A DNA stretch of 64,000 nucleotides from positions 33,083 through 97,082 of the forward strand of contig NZ_NPJH01000025.1 in NCBI RefSeq assembly GCF_002251365.1, given 5' to 3'. The notes under the pieces were generated by a model, which had not been told where the DNA came from, ran no database searches, and saw nothing but the letters and a program-made list of their open reading frames with translations. The DNA is from Prevotella sp. P3-122 (GTDB lineage: Bacteria; Bacteroidota; Bacteroidia; Bacteroidales; Bacteroidaceae). Positions 54,261 to 62,577 of this stretch are shown in pieces. The translations under genes and the position numbers were made by a program. The number at the start of each line of letters is the position of its first letter. Position 1 is the stretch's first letter.

Positions 54261-55337
54261 CTAATAGTGAAAGTCTGGCTTGAACGTGTATTTCCTGCCG
54301 TTCTCCTGTACTATCATCCGTTTGTTCCGAAGCATGGTGATGAGCGATACCGCCTTTTTGTGGTTCAACTTTACCCCCACAGACACATAAGTCTTAATTA
54401 AGGTGTCCTCCAGTTCCTTGTAGCCATATTCCTCTTTCAGCCCGAAAACTGCTTCCAATGCGATGCGGTGCTGCTGTTCGGTGATATGCCTGTAAGGGTC
54501 GAACTTTTCCTCTTTCGGTCTTCCCGGTTTCTTGGTTTCGGGCTTGTAACCCTCCAACAGTTCAGGTATGGCATTGTCATTGATGCGAAATGAAAAAGGC
54601 TCGAAGTCCATTGCCCGTATGTGCATGGCTGAAACATTGCTTATATCTCCATTGCTCTTGTCCTTTTCCACAAGAAGGACAGTTTCAGCCTTGTTGTTCA
54701 GTTCCGTACCGATATGCCCCCTTGCGTTCTCATCGCCCTTGTTTTGGTGGAGTATCGTGTGGATATGTATCTGCCTGTCGTCCGTCCACTGCATCAGCTT
54801 TGATATGATGCGTGTCGATTCACCGGGGCTGTTGATGTCATATACCATGTCACGGATGCCGTCTATGATTACAAGCCCTATGTCAGGCGTATTGTAAATA
54901 GCCTGCTCTACAATCCTGATACGCTGTTCGGGCGTGTATTTCCTCAAAGCAAGAAATTCCAGATGCTCATTGTCCCTGTCATCTGGAAGCCCAGCCATCC
55001 GTAAAATACGTTTCATGACTTTCAGACAATGATAAGGACTTTGTTCCGTGTCCACATACAGGATTTTCCGTTTCTCTTCGGGTAGTTCCGCCACATATCT
55101 TAGCACTGTACCATTCTTCAATGCTGCCGCCACGATAGCCGACACATTGAAAGTCTTTTTGCTTTTGGCTTTGCCGATTGATGCACTGAAATTACCCAGT
55201 GTACCAATGACCGAACCTTGCACTTTTAGAATCTCAGGTGCTTTCTCATAGATTTTCGACAGGCTCAGGCGTGAGGCTTGCCAAAGGATTACGGCTTCTT
55301 CCGCCGATATTTCTTTTATATCTTTCATATAATCCAT
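54261..55337 (-). CDS. RepA-like AAA ATPase (hexameric helicase type)
   Basis: 358 residues. P-loop: GTLGNFSASIGKAKSKKTF (about 45-63), the GKAKSKKT variant common in Bacteroides mobile-element RepA-like proteins; Walker B IGLVIIDGIRDM (about 153-164) and a sensor region HTILHQNK. This is the RecA-fold AAA_25 type seen in plasmid RSF1010 RepA-like replicative helicases. The C-terminal part (about 270-358) is a winged-helix-like region with KKPGRPKEEKF linker and YKELEDTLIKTYVSVGVK. It follows the DUF3853 gene by 14 bp and lies just upstream of the inverted-repeat cluster and primase, which suggests a replication role. Confidence 0.82.
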   Translation of the reverse strand: MDYMKDIKEISAEEAVILWQASRLSLSKIYEKAPEILKVQGSVIGTLGNFSASIGKAKSKKTFNVSAIVAAALKNGTVLRYVAELPEEKRKILYVDTEQSPYHCLKVMKRILRMAGLPDDRDNEHLEFLALRKYTPEQRIRIVEQAIYNTPDIGLVIIDGIRDMVYDINSPGESTRIISKLMQWTDDRQIHIHTILHQNKGDENARGHIGTELNNKAETVLLVEKDKSNGDISNVSAMHIRAMDFEPFSFRINDNAIPELLEGYKPETKKPGRPKEEKFDPYRHITEQQHRIALEAVFGLKEEYGYKELEDTLIKTYVSVGVKLNHKKAVSLITMLRNKRMIVQENGRKYTFKPDFHY

Positions 55338-55351
55338 AAGTACACCTCCCG

Positions 55352-55660
55352 TTATTTTCGTCCTCCGGTTTTCTTTCCAGCCAGTTCAAGGGCAAGTTCC
55401 GCATCCACGATAATCTTGCGCCCTATTTGCGTAATGGCTTTGTCTATCTTTCCGCTTTTCTTTATACGGTTGGCGGTAGGCAGACTGCACCCGAACAATT
55501 TGGCAATGCCAAGTATTCCGTACACATACTTTCTTTCTGTGTCCGTAACGGGCTGTGGCTGCGCTTCCGTTTGGTTGGAAGCGTACTTGCTTAGAAATAT
55601 GAACTCTTCGCCTGTCATCTGCCAGACGGGTTTTAATAATAACTCTTGAAGATTTGTCAT
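55352..55660 (-). CDS. DUF3853-type helix-turn-helix protein (excisionase-like)
   Basis: 102 residues. MTNLQELLLKPVWQMTGEEFIFLSKYA is the family's N-terminal helix; KYVYGILGIAKLFGCSLPTANRIKKSGKIDKAITQIGRKIIVDAELALELA (about 44-95) is a winged-helix MerR/excisionase-like DNA-binding segment ending with a basic GKKTGGRK. DUF3853 proteins are typical of Bacteroidota mobile elements, next to RepA-like ATPases, and probably regulate or assist excision or replication. Distances of 14 bp to the ATPase gene suggest one operon. Confidence 0.82.
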   Translation of the reverse strand: MTNLQELLLKPVWQMTGEEFIFLSKYASNQTEAQPQPVTDTERKYVYGILGIAKLFGCSLPTANRIKKSGKIDKAITQIGRKIIVDAELALELAGKKTGGRK

Positions 55661-55817
55661 CGTCCAATCTATTTAGTCGTTAAACAATCAGCCCTGCGCA
55701 CTGGCTGTTATTTCTGTTCTCGAACGATGCAAAATTAGGTATGGCTGTAAGTGGTAAGGATGTGGATAATACAAATGGGATACTGCGCTATCTCATTAAA
55801 TATCAGACAATAAAAAT

Positions 55818-55843
55818 ACCACTCAAAAATTAATTTGAGTGGT
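55818..55843 (-). terminator. Terminator downstream of the coiled-coil gene
   Basis: ACCACTCAAA (55818-55827) / TTTGAGTGGT (55834-55843), 6-nt loop; on the minus strand followed by ATTTTTATT. It ends the YhcG-coiled-coil operon. Confidence 0.75.
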
Positions 55844-55883
55844 AAAAGTGGTAATTTCGTAGAATGTCAGGTTATATCACGAA

Positions 55884-56921
55884 TTATCCGAATATGCTTT
55901 CCATTTCCTTTGCGAATTTCTGGTTGCTGTCACTCGGAAAATCGGAAACAGGTTCTTTGTATTTCGACCTGTAATAGCTCTCGTCAATATCCAACAATTT
56001 TAATATTTGGCTTCTCCATTCATCCCTGTATTGCTTGGATAGTTTCTCGCTCATCAGGAATATCAGGTAACACACCCGTATCTTTTCCCTTGCCTTGATT
56101 TTTAGTTTATTCTTGCAGGGGTACAGGTTTATATTGGCATAGAAATCCGCTATGGTAATGGCTTCGAACTGTTCCCCGACACAGGTTTCATGAATGGGCG
56201 AAAGCTGCTTCATGTCAAAATATTCATGTTGTCCCTCCGGGCTATTCTGTACTTCTTCTTGTTCGTTTTGCTTGACTGGTTCATCCTGCTGTTTTTCTTC
56301 CCTATCATTAGGAAGGTACTTTTTTAGGACTTCCATAAAAAGAAGACTTAGGCGGTAAACATTGCCGGAAAGGTTTTCTATATATTGAAAAGCCTCTTTC
56401 CTGTCTTGCTTTTGCAGTTCATAAAGTTTATCCAATTCTTTCTTTTCCTTGTCGTATTCAGCCTTGCAGCGTTCATATTCCTTTTCTGCCTGTATTTCTT
56501 CTTCGTCCGTATGCTCCCGAAAACCAATGAAATCATATCTGTGGTATGCGTCATTCAAAGGCTCGTGCAACTTGGTGGTAATCTCCAACTGGTCTTTAAT
56601 TGCAGAATTATGCCTGTCTGCGTAGTGAAAACACACACGCTTTATGACGTCATCATTCAGCGGTTTTGTTTCATAAGCCCGTATATTTTTTTCTATTTCG
56701 ATTTTCAGACTATTGAGAATCAATGTGTATTGTTCTTTCTGCTTGTCAAGTACCAGTTCAAGGATAGCGGCTTCAAAAGCCTTTGTATCATTGTGCTGCC
56801 TGTAAAAGTCGGTGATGAATTTCTGCTTGTCAAAAGAAAAAGCATAATTGGTTACCCAATCATTATATATTCTATTGAGTTCTCCATATTGGGGAATCAG
56901 TTTGTTTATTTCTCCTGCCAT
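55884..56921 (-). CDS. Coiled-coil protein linked to the YhcG-type nuclease, unknown function
   Basis: 345 residues from the ATG at 56921 (an in-frame TTG at 56930 overlaps the upstream stop). Mostly helical and charged, with a strong coiled coil at about 130-190 (EIQAEKEYERCKAEYDKEKKELDKLYELQKQDRKEA) and a later acidic Gln/Glu stretch (REEKQQDEPVKQNEQEEVQ). No catalytic motif is recognised. It is next to the PDDEXK nuclease gene (5 bp), so the products may work together as a nuclease plus regulator or structural partner. The C-terminus (FPSDSNQKFAKEMESIFG) is unassigned. Confidence 0.6.
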   Translation of the reverse strand: MAGEINKLIPQYGELNRIYNDWVTNYAFSFDKQKFITDFYRQHNDTKAFEAAILELVLDKQKEQYTLILNSLKIEIEKNIRAYETKPLNDDVIKRVCFHYADRHNSAIKDQLEITTKLHEPLNDAYHRYDFIGFREHTDEEEIQAEKEYERCKAEYDKEKKELDKLYELQKQDRKEAFQYIENLSGNVYRLSLLFMEVLKKYLPNDREEKQQDEPVKQNEQEEVQNSPEGQHEYFDMKQLSPIHETCVGEQFEAITIADFYANINLYPCKNKLKIKAREKIRVCYLIFLMSEKLSKQYRDEWRSQILKLLDIDESYYRSKYKEPVSDFPSDSNQKFAKEMESIFG

Positions 56922-56926
56922 AGACT

Positions 56927-58225
56927 TCAATTTTGGGGATTATTGTCCTTGTCAAGGAAAGATGCCAGTTCTTCTTCCACCTCTTCCACACTTGGCAAAG
57001 CTGATTTCAAGTTTTCGGGTATAGCCTTGCTCAGTTGATAATCGCTGATGCCTATCGGTTGGTCGTAGCCTGTCAATGCGTATTGTGCTACCACCTCATC
57101 TTTTCCTTTGCACAGCAACAGCCCGATAGTCTTGTTGTCATTTTTTCCCCTCAGTTTGTCATCCACCACATTGATGTAGAAATTCAGTTGCCCTGCATAC
57201 TCCGGTTTGAATGGAGTAGCTTTCAGTTCTACAACAATGTATGCGTGTAGCGGAATAGAATATAGAATCAAGTCGGCAAAGAAATCACTGTTACCTATTT
57301 GAAAATGCTTCTGCCGGGCGACAAAGGCAAAACCATTGCCCATTTCCAACAAATAACGGGTAACGTGCTTTACCAGCTGCTCTTCTATGTCCCTTTCGTC
57401 TGCCTTTTCTTTCGCTCCAGCCAAATCGAAGATGTACGGGTCTTTCAATAGGTAATTGGCAAGGTCGCTTTGTGGTGCTGGAAGTGTGGCTGTGAAATTG
57501 TTTACCTTGTTGTTGTTGATTTGTCTGTTATATAGGTTGTTTTCAATTTGCATTTTCAGCACATTGCTACTCCAGCCCATTTCTACAGCCTGTTTCATAT
57601 ACCAATATCCTATGCCTAACGGTAACGAACCGTTAAGTATGACCATTTGGCTTGCCCAGTTTATTTTGGCAACAGGGGATTTCAGGAAAACTTTTTCTAT
57701 TTCCCTAATCTCCATCCTGTAAATGGCAGAAACTGTTTTCTCCACATCCTGAATTTGCGCAGGAACTTCCTGCGTAATTTCTAAAGATTGACAATCAGCG
57801 GATTGTATTTGCGCAGTAAGTTCCTGCGTAAATTGTCCGTTGTTCAGTTTCAATACTTCATCTGTAACATTCTGTATGCTTGGAACAGACAGCCTTGTGT
57901 CTGTATCAATGAAACTTCGTAGCACGTTCAACGGATATGACCGTGCAAATTGGCACATATAAGTAAGGTTACGCTCCGAATAACCTTTCTTTTCGGGGTA
58001 ATTGAACCGGATAGCCTTTGCCAGTTGCTTGATGATTTTGCTTCCCCAGCCTTGCAAGTTCTGATGATACAGGATATAGTTGCCCATTTTCCAGTAATGG
58101 AACAGCATTTGCGCATTGGCTGCGGCAATCAGCCGGACTTGCGCCTGTTCTATTTCCGAACCGACGGCATGAACAAATGCGTCAAAGTCCGTTCTTCCTA
58201 TATGATATTCTCTGTTATTTTCCAT
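56927..58225 (-). CDS. YhcG/DUF1016-type PDDEXK nuclease
   Basis: 432 residues. The N-terminal DUF1016 domain (about 12-200) contains ARLIAAANAQMLFHYWKMGNYI-like helices, GWGSKIIKQLAKAIRFNYPEKKGYSERNLTYMCQFARSYP and the later SHMVILN-type segment INWASQMVILNGSLPLGIGYWYMKQAVEMGWSSNVL. The C-terminal nuclease domain (about 280-410) has the PDDEXK carboxylates in FFADLILYSIPLHAYIVVELKATPF (Asp then Glu-x-Lys). YhcG proteins are predicted nucleases, proposed in the literature to aid DNA repair, element maintenance or defence. Possible role on this element: stability or counter-defence. It starts 60 bp after the integrase gene stop and is followed by the coiled-coil gene. Confidence 0.85.
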   Translation of the reverse strand: MENNREYHIGRTDFDAFVHAVGSEIEQAQVRLIAAANAQMLFHYWKMGNYILYHQNLQGWGSKIIKQLAKAIRFNYPEKKGYSERNLTYMCQFARSYPLNVLRSFIDTDTRLSVPSIQNVTDEVLKLNNGQFTQELTAQIQSADCQSLEITQEVPAQIQDVEKTVSAIYRMEIREIEKVFLKSPVAKINWASQMVILNGSLPLGIGYWYMKQAVEMGWSSNVLKMQIENNLYNRQINNNKVNNFTATLPAPQSDLANYLLKDPYIFDLAGAKEKADERDIEEQLVKHVTRYLLEMGNGFAFVARQKHFQIGNSDFFADLILYSIPLHAYIVVELKATPFKPEYAGQLNFYINVVDDKLRGKNDNKTIGLLLCKGKDEVVAQYALTGYDQPIGISDYQLSKAIPENLKSALPSVEEVEEELASFLDKDNNPQN

Positions 58226-58292
58226 TCTAATGTTTATTGTTGTCGCAAATATAATTCAAATAGCTGATAATCTATGAAACTGATTGATACTT

Positions 58293-59576
58293 TTATAGTT
58301 GGTTAAACTTGTTCATGGCATTTGCCTTAATATCATCCGCTATGTCAATATAGGGTTTCATGGCTTTATAGTCACTGTGCCCCGTCCATTTCATCACGAC
58401 TTGTGCCGGAATACCGAGAGCCAGCGCATTACAGATGAATGTTCTTCTTCCTGCATGGGTGGTTAATAATGCGTATTTCGGGGTGACTTCATCTATACGT
58501 TCATTTCCTTTATAATATGTTTCCCGTACAGGCTCGTTGATTTCAGCCAGTTCCCCCAGTTCTTTCAGATAATCATTCATCTTCTGATTGCTGATAACAG
58601 GCAGTGCCATGTGGTTTTCAAAATGGACTTCCTTGTATTTTTCGAGTATGGTTTTACTGTGGTCGTTCAGTTCAATTATCAGGCTGTCTGCCGTTTTGAC
58701 TGTGGTAACTTCGATGTGGTCGGGTTTCACATCGCTTCTTTTCAGATTACGAACATCTGAATATCGCAGGCTTGTGAAGCAACAGAACAGAAAAACATCC
58801 CTGACACGTTCCAGATATTGTTTGTCTTTCGGTATCCGATAATCTTTCAGCCTGTTCAATTCGTCCCAAGTCAGGAATATCACCTTTTTAGAGGTGGTTT
58901 TCAATTTGGGCTTGAAAGTGTCGTATGCAATATTCTGATGATGCCCTTTCTTGAAGCTCCAGCGCAGAAACCATTTGAGGAATCCCATCTGTTTGCCGAT
59001 GGTGCTGTTCCTCATATCCTTTTTGTCACGCAGGAAATTTACATACTCGTTCAAGCCGAACTCGTTGAAGTATTCAAAGGTTACATCTTCCTTGAACTCT
59101 TTGAGGTGGTTTTTCACTGCTGAGAATTTCTCGTAGGTGGATGCCGTCCAGTTATTCTGATTGCCACACTCCTTTACAAACTCATCGAATACTTCCCAAA
59201 AACTTATTTGTGTTTCTTCCTGCTGCTCTTCGCTGGTGTCTTTCATCCGCAGGTTGAACGCATCCTTTAGCTGTTGGGTGGTCGGTATGGTTTCCTGTAC
59301 CTCAAACTCCTTGAACACGTTTTGAATCTCGGCATAATATTTCAGCAAGTCCGCATTGATTTCGGATGCGCTTTGTTTTAGTTTGTTGGTGCATCCGTTC
59401 TTTACCCGTTGTTTGTCGGCATCCCATTTGGCTACGTCAATCCGGTAGCCTGTTGTAAACTCGATGCGTTGGCTTGCGTATATGACACGCATACGGATGG
59501 GTACGTTCTCTACGATTGGCACACCGTTCTTTTTCCGGCTTTCCAATGCAAAAATGATGTTACGTTTGATATTCAT
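58293..59576 (-). CDS. intN2: Tyrosine recombinase (IntN2-type integrase)
   Basis: 427 residues from the ATG at 59576. The N-terminal DNA-binding region (MNIKRNIIFALESRKKNGVP, TGYRIDVAKWD) is the Arm-type domain and FWEVFDEFVKECGN...STIGKQMGFLKWFLRWS the SAM-like core-binding domain. The catalytic domain carries SLRYSD with Arg271, VKTAD with Lys294, HAGRR with His374 and Arg377, WTGHS with His400, and nucleophile Tyr409 in KPYIDIAD. All six catalytic residues are present, so it should be active. Location beside attR and the tRNA-Ser core strongly supports identity as the element's integrase. Confidence 0.93.
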   Translation of the reverse strand: MNIKRNIIFALESRKKNGVPIVENVPIRMRVIYASQRIEFTTGYRIDVAKWDADKQRVKNGCTNKLKQSASEINADLLKYYAEIQNVFKEFEVQETIPTTQQLKDAFNLRMKDTSEEQQEETQISFWEVFDEFVKECGNQNNWTASTYEKFSAVKNHLKEFKEDVTFEYFNEFGLNEYVNFLRDKKDMRNSTIGKQMGFLKWFLRWSFKKGHHQNIAYDTFKPKLKTTSKKVIFLTWDELNRLKDYRIPKDKQYLERVRDVFLFCCFTSLRYSDVRNLKRSDVKPDHIEVTTVKTADSLIIELNDHSKTILEKYKEVHFENHMALPVISNQKMNDYLKELGELAEINEPVRETYYKGNERIDEVTPKYALLTTHAGRRTFICNALALGIPAQVVMKWTGHSDYKAMKPYIDIADDIKANAMNKFNQL

Positions 59577-59735
59577 AATTGGGTGCGTTTGAAATTCTAC
59601 ACCCAAATATACACCCAATATTTGGAATAGCAAAAGATATTCAGAAAGATTTAGATTTACTCTGCGCTTTAGATAGTATATGATTATCAGTGATTTGCAA
59701 TTTTATGATATTTCTTGAAAGCATAGGTTCGAGAG

Positions 59736-59748
59736 CCTCTCTCTCCGC
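59736..59748 (+). other. attR core of the NBU2-like element
   Basis: CCTCTCTCTCCGC, identical to the core at 48500-48512. A further GGTTCGA lies at 59726-59732 as in the tRNA T-arm, but the three bases between (GAG against ATC) differ, which marks the limit of exact homology. Confidence 0.85.
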
Positions 59749-59757
59749 TTTTAAAAT

Positions 59758-59796
59758 CCGCAAGTAGCTGAATATCAGAAGCTTGCGGTTTTTTTA
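59758..59796 (+). terminator. Original tRNA-Ser terminator, displaced by the insertion
   Basis: CCGCAAG (59758-59764) / CTTGCGG (59782-59788) then a T run of eight, directly after attR. In the empty site it would sit 9 bp after the tRNA-Ser 3' end. Confidence 0.7.
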
Positions 59797-59828
59797 TAAA
59801 ACATTTCTGAACTAAAAACATTAATAAC

Positions 59829-60215
59829 ATGGAAGAACATGAATTATACCAAGACTTCGACTTGAAAGACTATTCTTCAATTCTTTATAGCCTCAAGTAT
59901 TACTATCACAAATCAGGCAAAGATAAAGAGACTGGAAGACCGATAGAGGATTGGCTGTACAAGGCTAAAGAGCTATTCGGATATCAAGAAGATGGTCATA
60001 TATGCCATTGGCATCTTGACACTATCGAGGACTATTTTGGAGTTCCTGCCTATGATTATTTACTTTCACATCAAGAGTGCTATATGGACGATGATTGCCC
60101 TATCCAACGTACTAAAGCCCAAATGAGAAATTATCTCCATACCTTCCATCTCAAAAATGGAAGAGTAAAATTCCATGTCTATGACTTCAGAAGAATGATA
60201 AGCGCGATGGCATAA
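59829..60215 (+). CDS. Small hypothetical protein
   Basis: 128 residues, acidic, no signal peptide or membrane segment. A central DGHICHWHLDTIEDYFGVPAYDYLLSHQECYMDDDCP segment holds three His/Cys pairs (CHWH, HQEC, DDDC) that could bind a metal, though spacing does not match a known zinc finger. I do not recognise the family. It lies just beyond the element's right end and is followed by a 13-bp perfect-stem terminator, so it is a single-gene transcription unit that predates or flanks the insertion. Confidence 0.55.
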   Translation: MEEHELYQDFDLKDYSSILYSLKYYYHKSGKDKETGRPIEDWLYKAKELFGYQEDGHICHWHLDTIEDYFGVPAYDYLLSHQECYMDDDCPIQRTKAQMRNYLHTFHLKNGRVKFHVYDFRRMISAMA

Positions 60216-60221
60216 AATAAC

Positions 60222-60253
60222 TTTTATCCCGAAATCTTATTTTCGGGATAAAA
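60222..60253 (+). terminator. Rho-independent terminator after the small hypothetical gene
   Basis: Perfect 13-bp stem TTTTATCCCGAAA (60222-60234) / TTTCGGGATAAAA (60241-60253), 6-nt loop, 7 nt after the stop codon. Confidence 0.75.
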
Positions 60254-60831
60254 CATTTACCAAATTACCATGAAGCATAAAACAAGGAAAACAATGCTCC
60301 ATAATACTTAAAACCTAATGGGGTAATAATAACTCTTTTATTTGAAATCTCAATATAACCACGTGACACACAAAAATCCAATGGGGCAGAATAATAAGTG
60401 GTAGCATCACATCCCAATAATTCACTAAGAGAGTCAAACCATTTACAATAAGATATTAGAGCTTGTCGGAACTGACGCTAAAGTTCTGGACAATATAAAA
60501 AAGAAGGCGGCGGAGTATGGAATTCAGAAGTAGTATTTGCAAGTCGTTTTGTATCAACGGATTGCACGTTAAACGGTAGAAAAGTGATGACGCAGGTCCT
60601 GACGATTTAGAAAAAGATGAAGATTTAATGTATTTAACTTTTATAAACCACAAAAATACAGGAAATGTGCAATGTATAGCTATATAGTTCGTTCTAAATG
60701 TAAATGGTCATTATTCAATTAGGGGGCGCTGGAATTAGACAAATAATGGTGTTACAACCATAATGCTCATCAAAAACGTCGAAATAGGCAAAATAATTAC
60801 GAGTTTCGACACTTTATAAGAAATTATTTCG
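60254..60831. other. Degraded intergenic stretch
   Basis: About 580 bp without an intact gene. It holds the minus-strand C-terminal remnant (60265-60477) and, on the plus strand near 60447-60530, a short frame ending GTDAKVLDNIKKKAAEYGIQK before a stop that also looks like a gene tail. From 60530 onward no feature is seen until a -7-like TACCTTTA at 60832. Confidence 0.5.
60265..60477 (-). pseudogene. C-terminal remnant of an unknown gene (minus strand)
   Basis: Reading from an in-frame TAG at 60478-60480 to the TAA at 60265-60267 gives about 70 residues without a start codon: SYCKWFDSLSELLGCDATTYYSAPLDFCVSRGYIEISNKRVIITPLGFKYYGALFSLFYASW. It has the look of a true C-terminus (winged-helix-like ending 'ITPLGFKYYG', somewhat like radical-SAM HemN-like proteins) but the rest of the gene is gone. 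Family assignment is weak. Confidence 0.4.
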
Positions 60832-60839
60832 TACCTTTA
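60832..60839 (+). promoter_or_regulatory. Candidate -7 element of the AAA ATPase gene
   Basis: TACCTTTA, one base from the TAnnTTTG consensus, 22 bp before the ATG at 60862. Confidence 0.4.
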
Positions 60840-60861
60840 CACACAAAAATCAGCATAGATT

Positions 60862-62280
60862 ATGATTATAGGCAGAGACAAAGAACAGAGAGAACTGCAT
60901 GAGGCATACGAGTCGGAGTATTCGGAATTTGCCGTGGTGTATGGCCGTCGCAGGGTGGGCAAGACATTCCTTGTACGGGAGACTTTCAACTACACCTTCA
61001 CATTTGAACATTCTGGAGTAGCAAAGGGCAATATGCGGATGCAGCTTCGCGCTTTCCGTGATTCACTGGCAGATGCCGGAATGGGTAAGGTGAAGGTTCC
61101 CGAAGATTGGATGGAGGCGTTTTCCTTACTGCGCCAACTCATCCGCCAAAGTAAAGAAAGGAAGAAAGTGGTTTTTATTGACGAGATTCCTTGGATGGAC
61201 ACACCGCGCTCCAATTTTGTATCTGCCATAGAGTACTTCTGGAACAACTTTGCTTCGGCGCGCAAGGATGTACTGCTAATCATCTGTGGATCGGCAACAT
61301 CGTGGATTATCAACAAGGTACTGAAGAATCACGGAGGGTTGCACAATCGTGTGACATATCGATTGTCAGTCATGCCTTTCACGCTCTATGAATGCGAACA
61401 ATATATGAAAAGCCGAAAGATTCAGGCCTCGCACTATGATCTGTTGGAATACTACATGGTGTTCGGAGGAGTACCTTTTTATTGGTCACTTTTGACACGG
61501 GGGCAGAGCGTAGCGCAAAATGTTGACAGACTTATTTTTGCGGAAGATGGCAAACTCCGTTATGAATTCAACGAGCTTTACGACTCGTTGTTCCATAACC
61601 CAGAGAAATATGTCAGAATTGTGATGGAACTTGGCGAAAACGGTTCTGGAATGACACGCGACGAGTTGGTGAAGCAATGCGGACTGGAAGAAAACGGACG
61701 GACTAGCCGTATGCTGGAAGACTTGGAGGAATGCGGCTTTATCCGCAAAATTCCCACGTATGGGCTAAAGAACCAGGCTACTTTTCGTTTGATTGATAAT
61801 TATACGCTGTTCTATCTGAAATTCGTGAAGCACAACACTGCCAACGATGAGCAATTCTGGAGTCACAATTATCTGTCGAGCCTGCGGTCAGCCTGGGTCG
61901 GTTTGGCTTTTGAGCGTCTGTGTTTCTTGCACATCCGCCAAATCAAAATGGCTCTTGGCATCAGCGGAGTTGTGACCAACGTATTTGCATGGCGAGTAGG
62001 ACCGAGTGCCGACGGAAAGAAAGGTGCACAGATAGACATGCTCATAGACAGGGCAGACAATCTGGTGAATATCTGTGAGATGAAATTCTCGCACAACGAA
62101 TATACTGTGACTAAAGACGATGCAGATAGCTTGCACCATAAGGCGGAGCGTTTCGTCACCGAAACAGGATGCAGGAAATCTGTTAACCTTACCATGGTCA
62201 CTGTGTCAGGAATTGCTCACGCTGGATATTGGAGCGAGATACACAACAGCATCACGTCAGAAGACCTGTTCAAGACATAG
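60862..62280 (+). CDS. AAA-family ATPase with C-terminal DUF234 nuclease-like domain
   Basis: 472 residues, no signal. Walker A GRRRVGKT (28-35) and Walker B VVFIDEIPWMD (about 96-106) mark a STAND/AAA P-loop; a sensor IICGSATSWI follows (about 142-151). A winged-helix region lies at about 260-320 (GMTRDELVKQCGLEENGRTSRMLEDLEECGFIRK). The C-terminal DUF234 domain (about 340-450) has the restriction-endonuclease-like GAQIDMLIDRADNLVNICEMKFS with Asp and Glu-x-Lys. These archaeal-style ATPases are widespread in Bacteroidota; their function is unknown, with defence or regulation suggested. A partner fragment follows 8 bp later. Confidence 0.82.
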   Translation: MIIGRDKEQRELHEAYESEYSEFAVVYGRRRVGKTFLVRETFNYTFTFEHSGVAKGNMRMQLRAFRDSLADAGMGKVKVPEDWMEAFSLLRQLIRQSKERKKVVFIDEIPWMDTPRSNFVSAIEYFWNNFASARKDVLLIICGSATSWIINKVLKNHGGLHNRVTYRLSVMPFTLYECEQYMKSRKIQASHYDLLEYYMVFGGVPFYWSLLTRGQSVAQNVDRLIFAEDGKLRYEFNELYDSLFHNPEKYVRIVMELGENGSGMTRDELVKQCGLEENGRTSRMLEDLEECGFIRKIPTYGLKNQATFRLIDNYTLFYLKFVKHNTANDEQFWSHNYLSSLRSAWVGLAFERLCFLHIRQIKMALGISGVVTNVFAWRVGPSADGKKGAQIDMLIDRADNLVNICEMKFSHNEYTVTKDDADSLHHKAERFVTETGCRKSVNLTMVTVSGIAHAGYWSEIHNSITSEDLFKT

Positions 62281-62288
62281 TCTCAGAC

Positions 62289-62555
62289 ATGTTTGTTTCA
62301 TTAGATGAAGACAACAATCCTGATTATTATATTTTGTCTCGCAGTCAATTCATAAAGCTGCTCTATTCGCTTCATGATAGATACTGCAACCAAATTCAAC
62401 GCGAGAAACCATTGAACCTGTCGCTACCAGCGGAACTCCATTTGGGGCTTTTGCAAGGACACGATGGCAGACCGAGTAAAGGATTGCTAGGATTTAAGAA
62501 TCCTTTCCCAGGAAATATATTCCATAATGCTTGGGAAAACATATGGAAAGATTAG
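62289..62555 (+). CDS. Short hypothetical protein or C-terminal fragment after the ATPase
   Basis: 88 residues from the ATG at 62289, 8 bp after the ATPase stop. MFVSLDEDNNPDYYILSRSQFIKLLYSLHDRYCNQIQREKPLNLSLPAELHLGLLQGHDGRPSKGLLGFKNPFPGNIFHNAWENIWKD. The opening 'DEDNNPDYYILSRSQF' resembles an internal segment of larger proteins, so this may be the tail of a truncated gene now fused behind the ATPase unit. No family is recognised. A strong terminator follows (62578-62628). Confidence 0.45.
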   Translation: MFVSLDEDNNPDYYILSRSQFIKLLYSLHDRYCNQIQREKPLNLSLPAELHLGLLQGHDGRPSKGLLGFKNPFPGNIFHNAWENIWKD

Positions 62556-62577
62556 AATAGACACTATCCTATATTTT

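Larger units (their letters stand above)
48500..59748 (+). mobile_element. Integrated NBU2-like mobilizable element
   Basis: About 11.2 kb between 13-bp direct repeats at the tRNA-Ser 3' end. The content matches the known NBU2 pattern: mef-type pump, lincosamide nucleotidyltransferase, relaxase, primase and a tyrosine integrase next to the right end. It has no conjugation (tra) genes, so it must be moved by a helper such as a CTnDOT-type conjugative transposon. The DNA is visibly more A/T-rich than the flanking glycan loci. NBU2 resemblance is from recognised proteins and the att core; exact identity needs alignment to the reference. Confidence 0.88.

Noticed and set aside
57035..58267. Plus-strand frames over the YhcG-type gene
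   Set aside because: They are short, unlinked shadows of the minus-strand nuclease gene.
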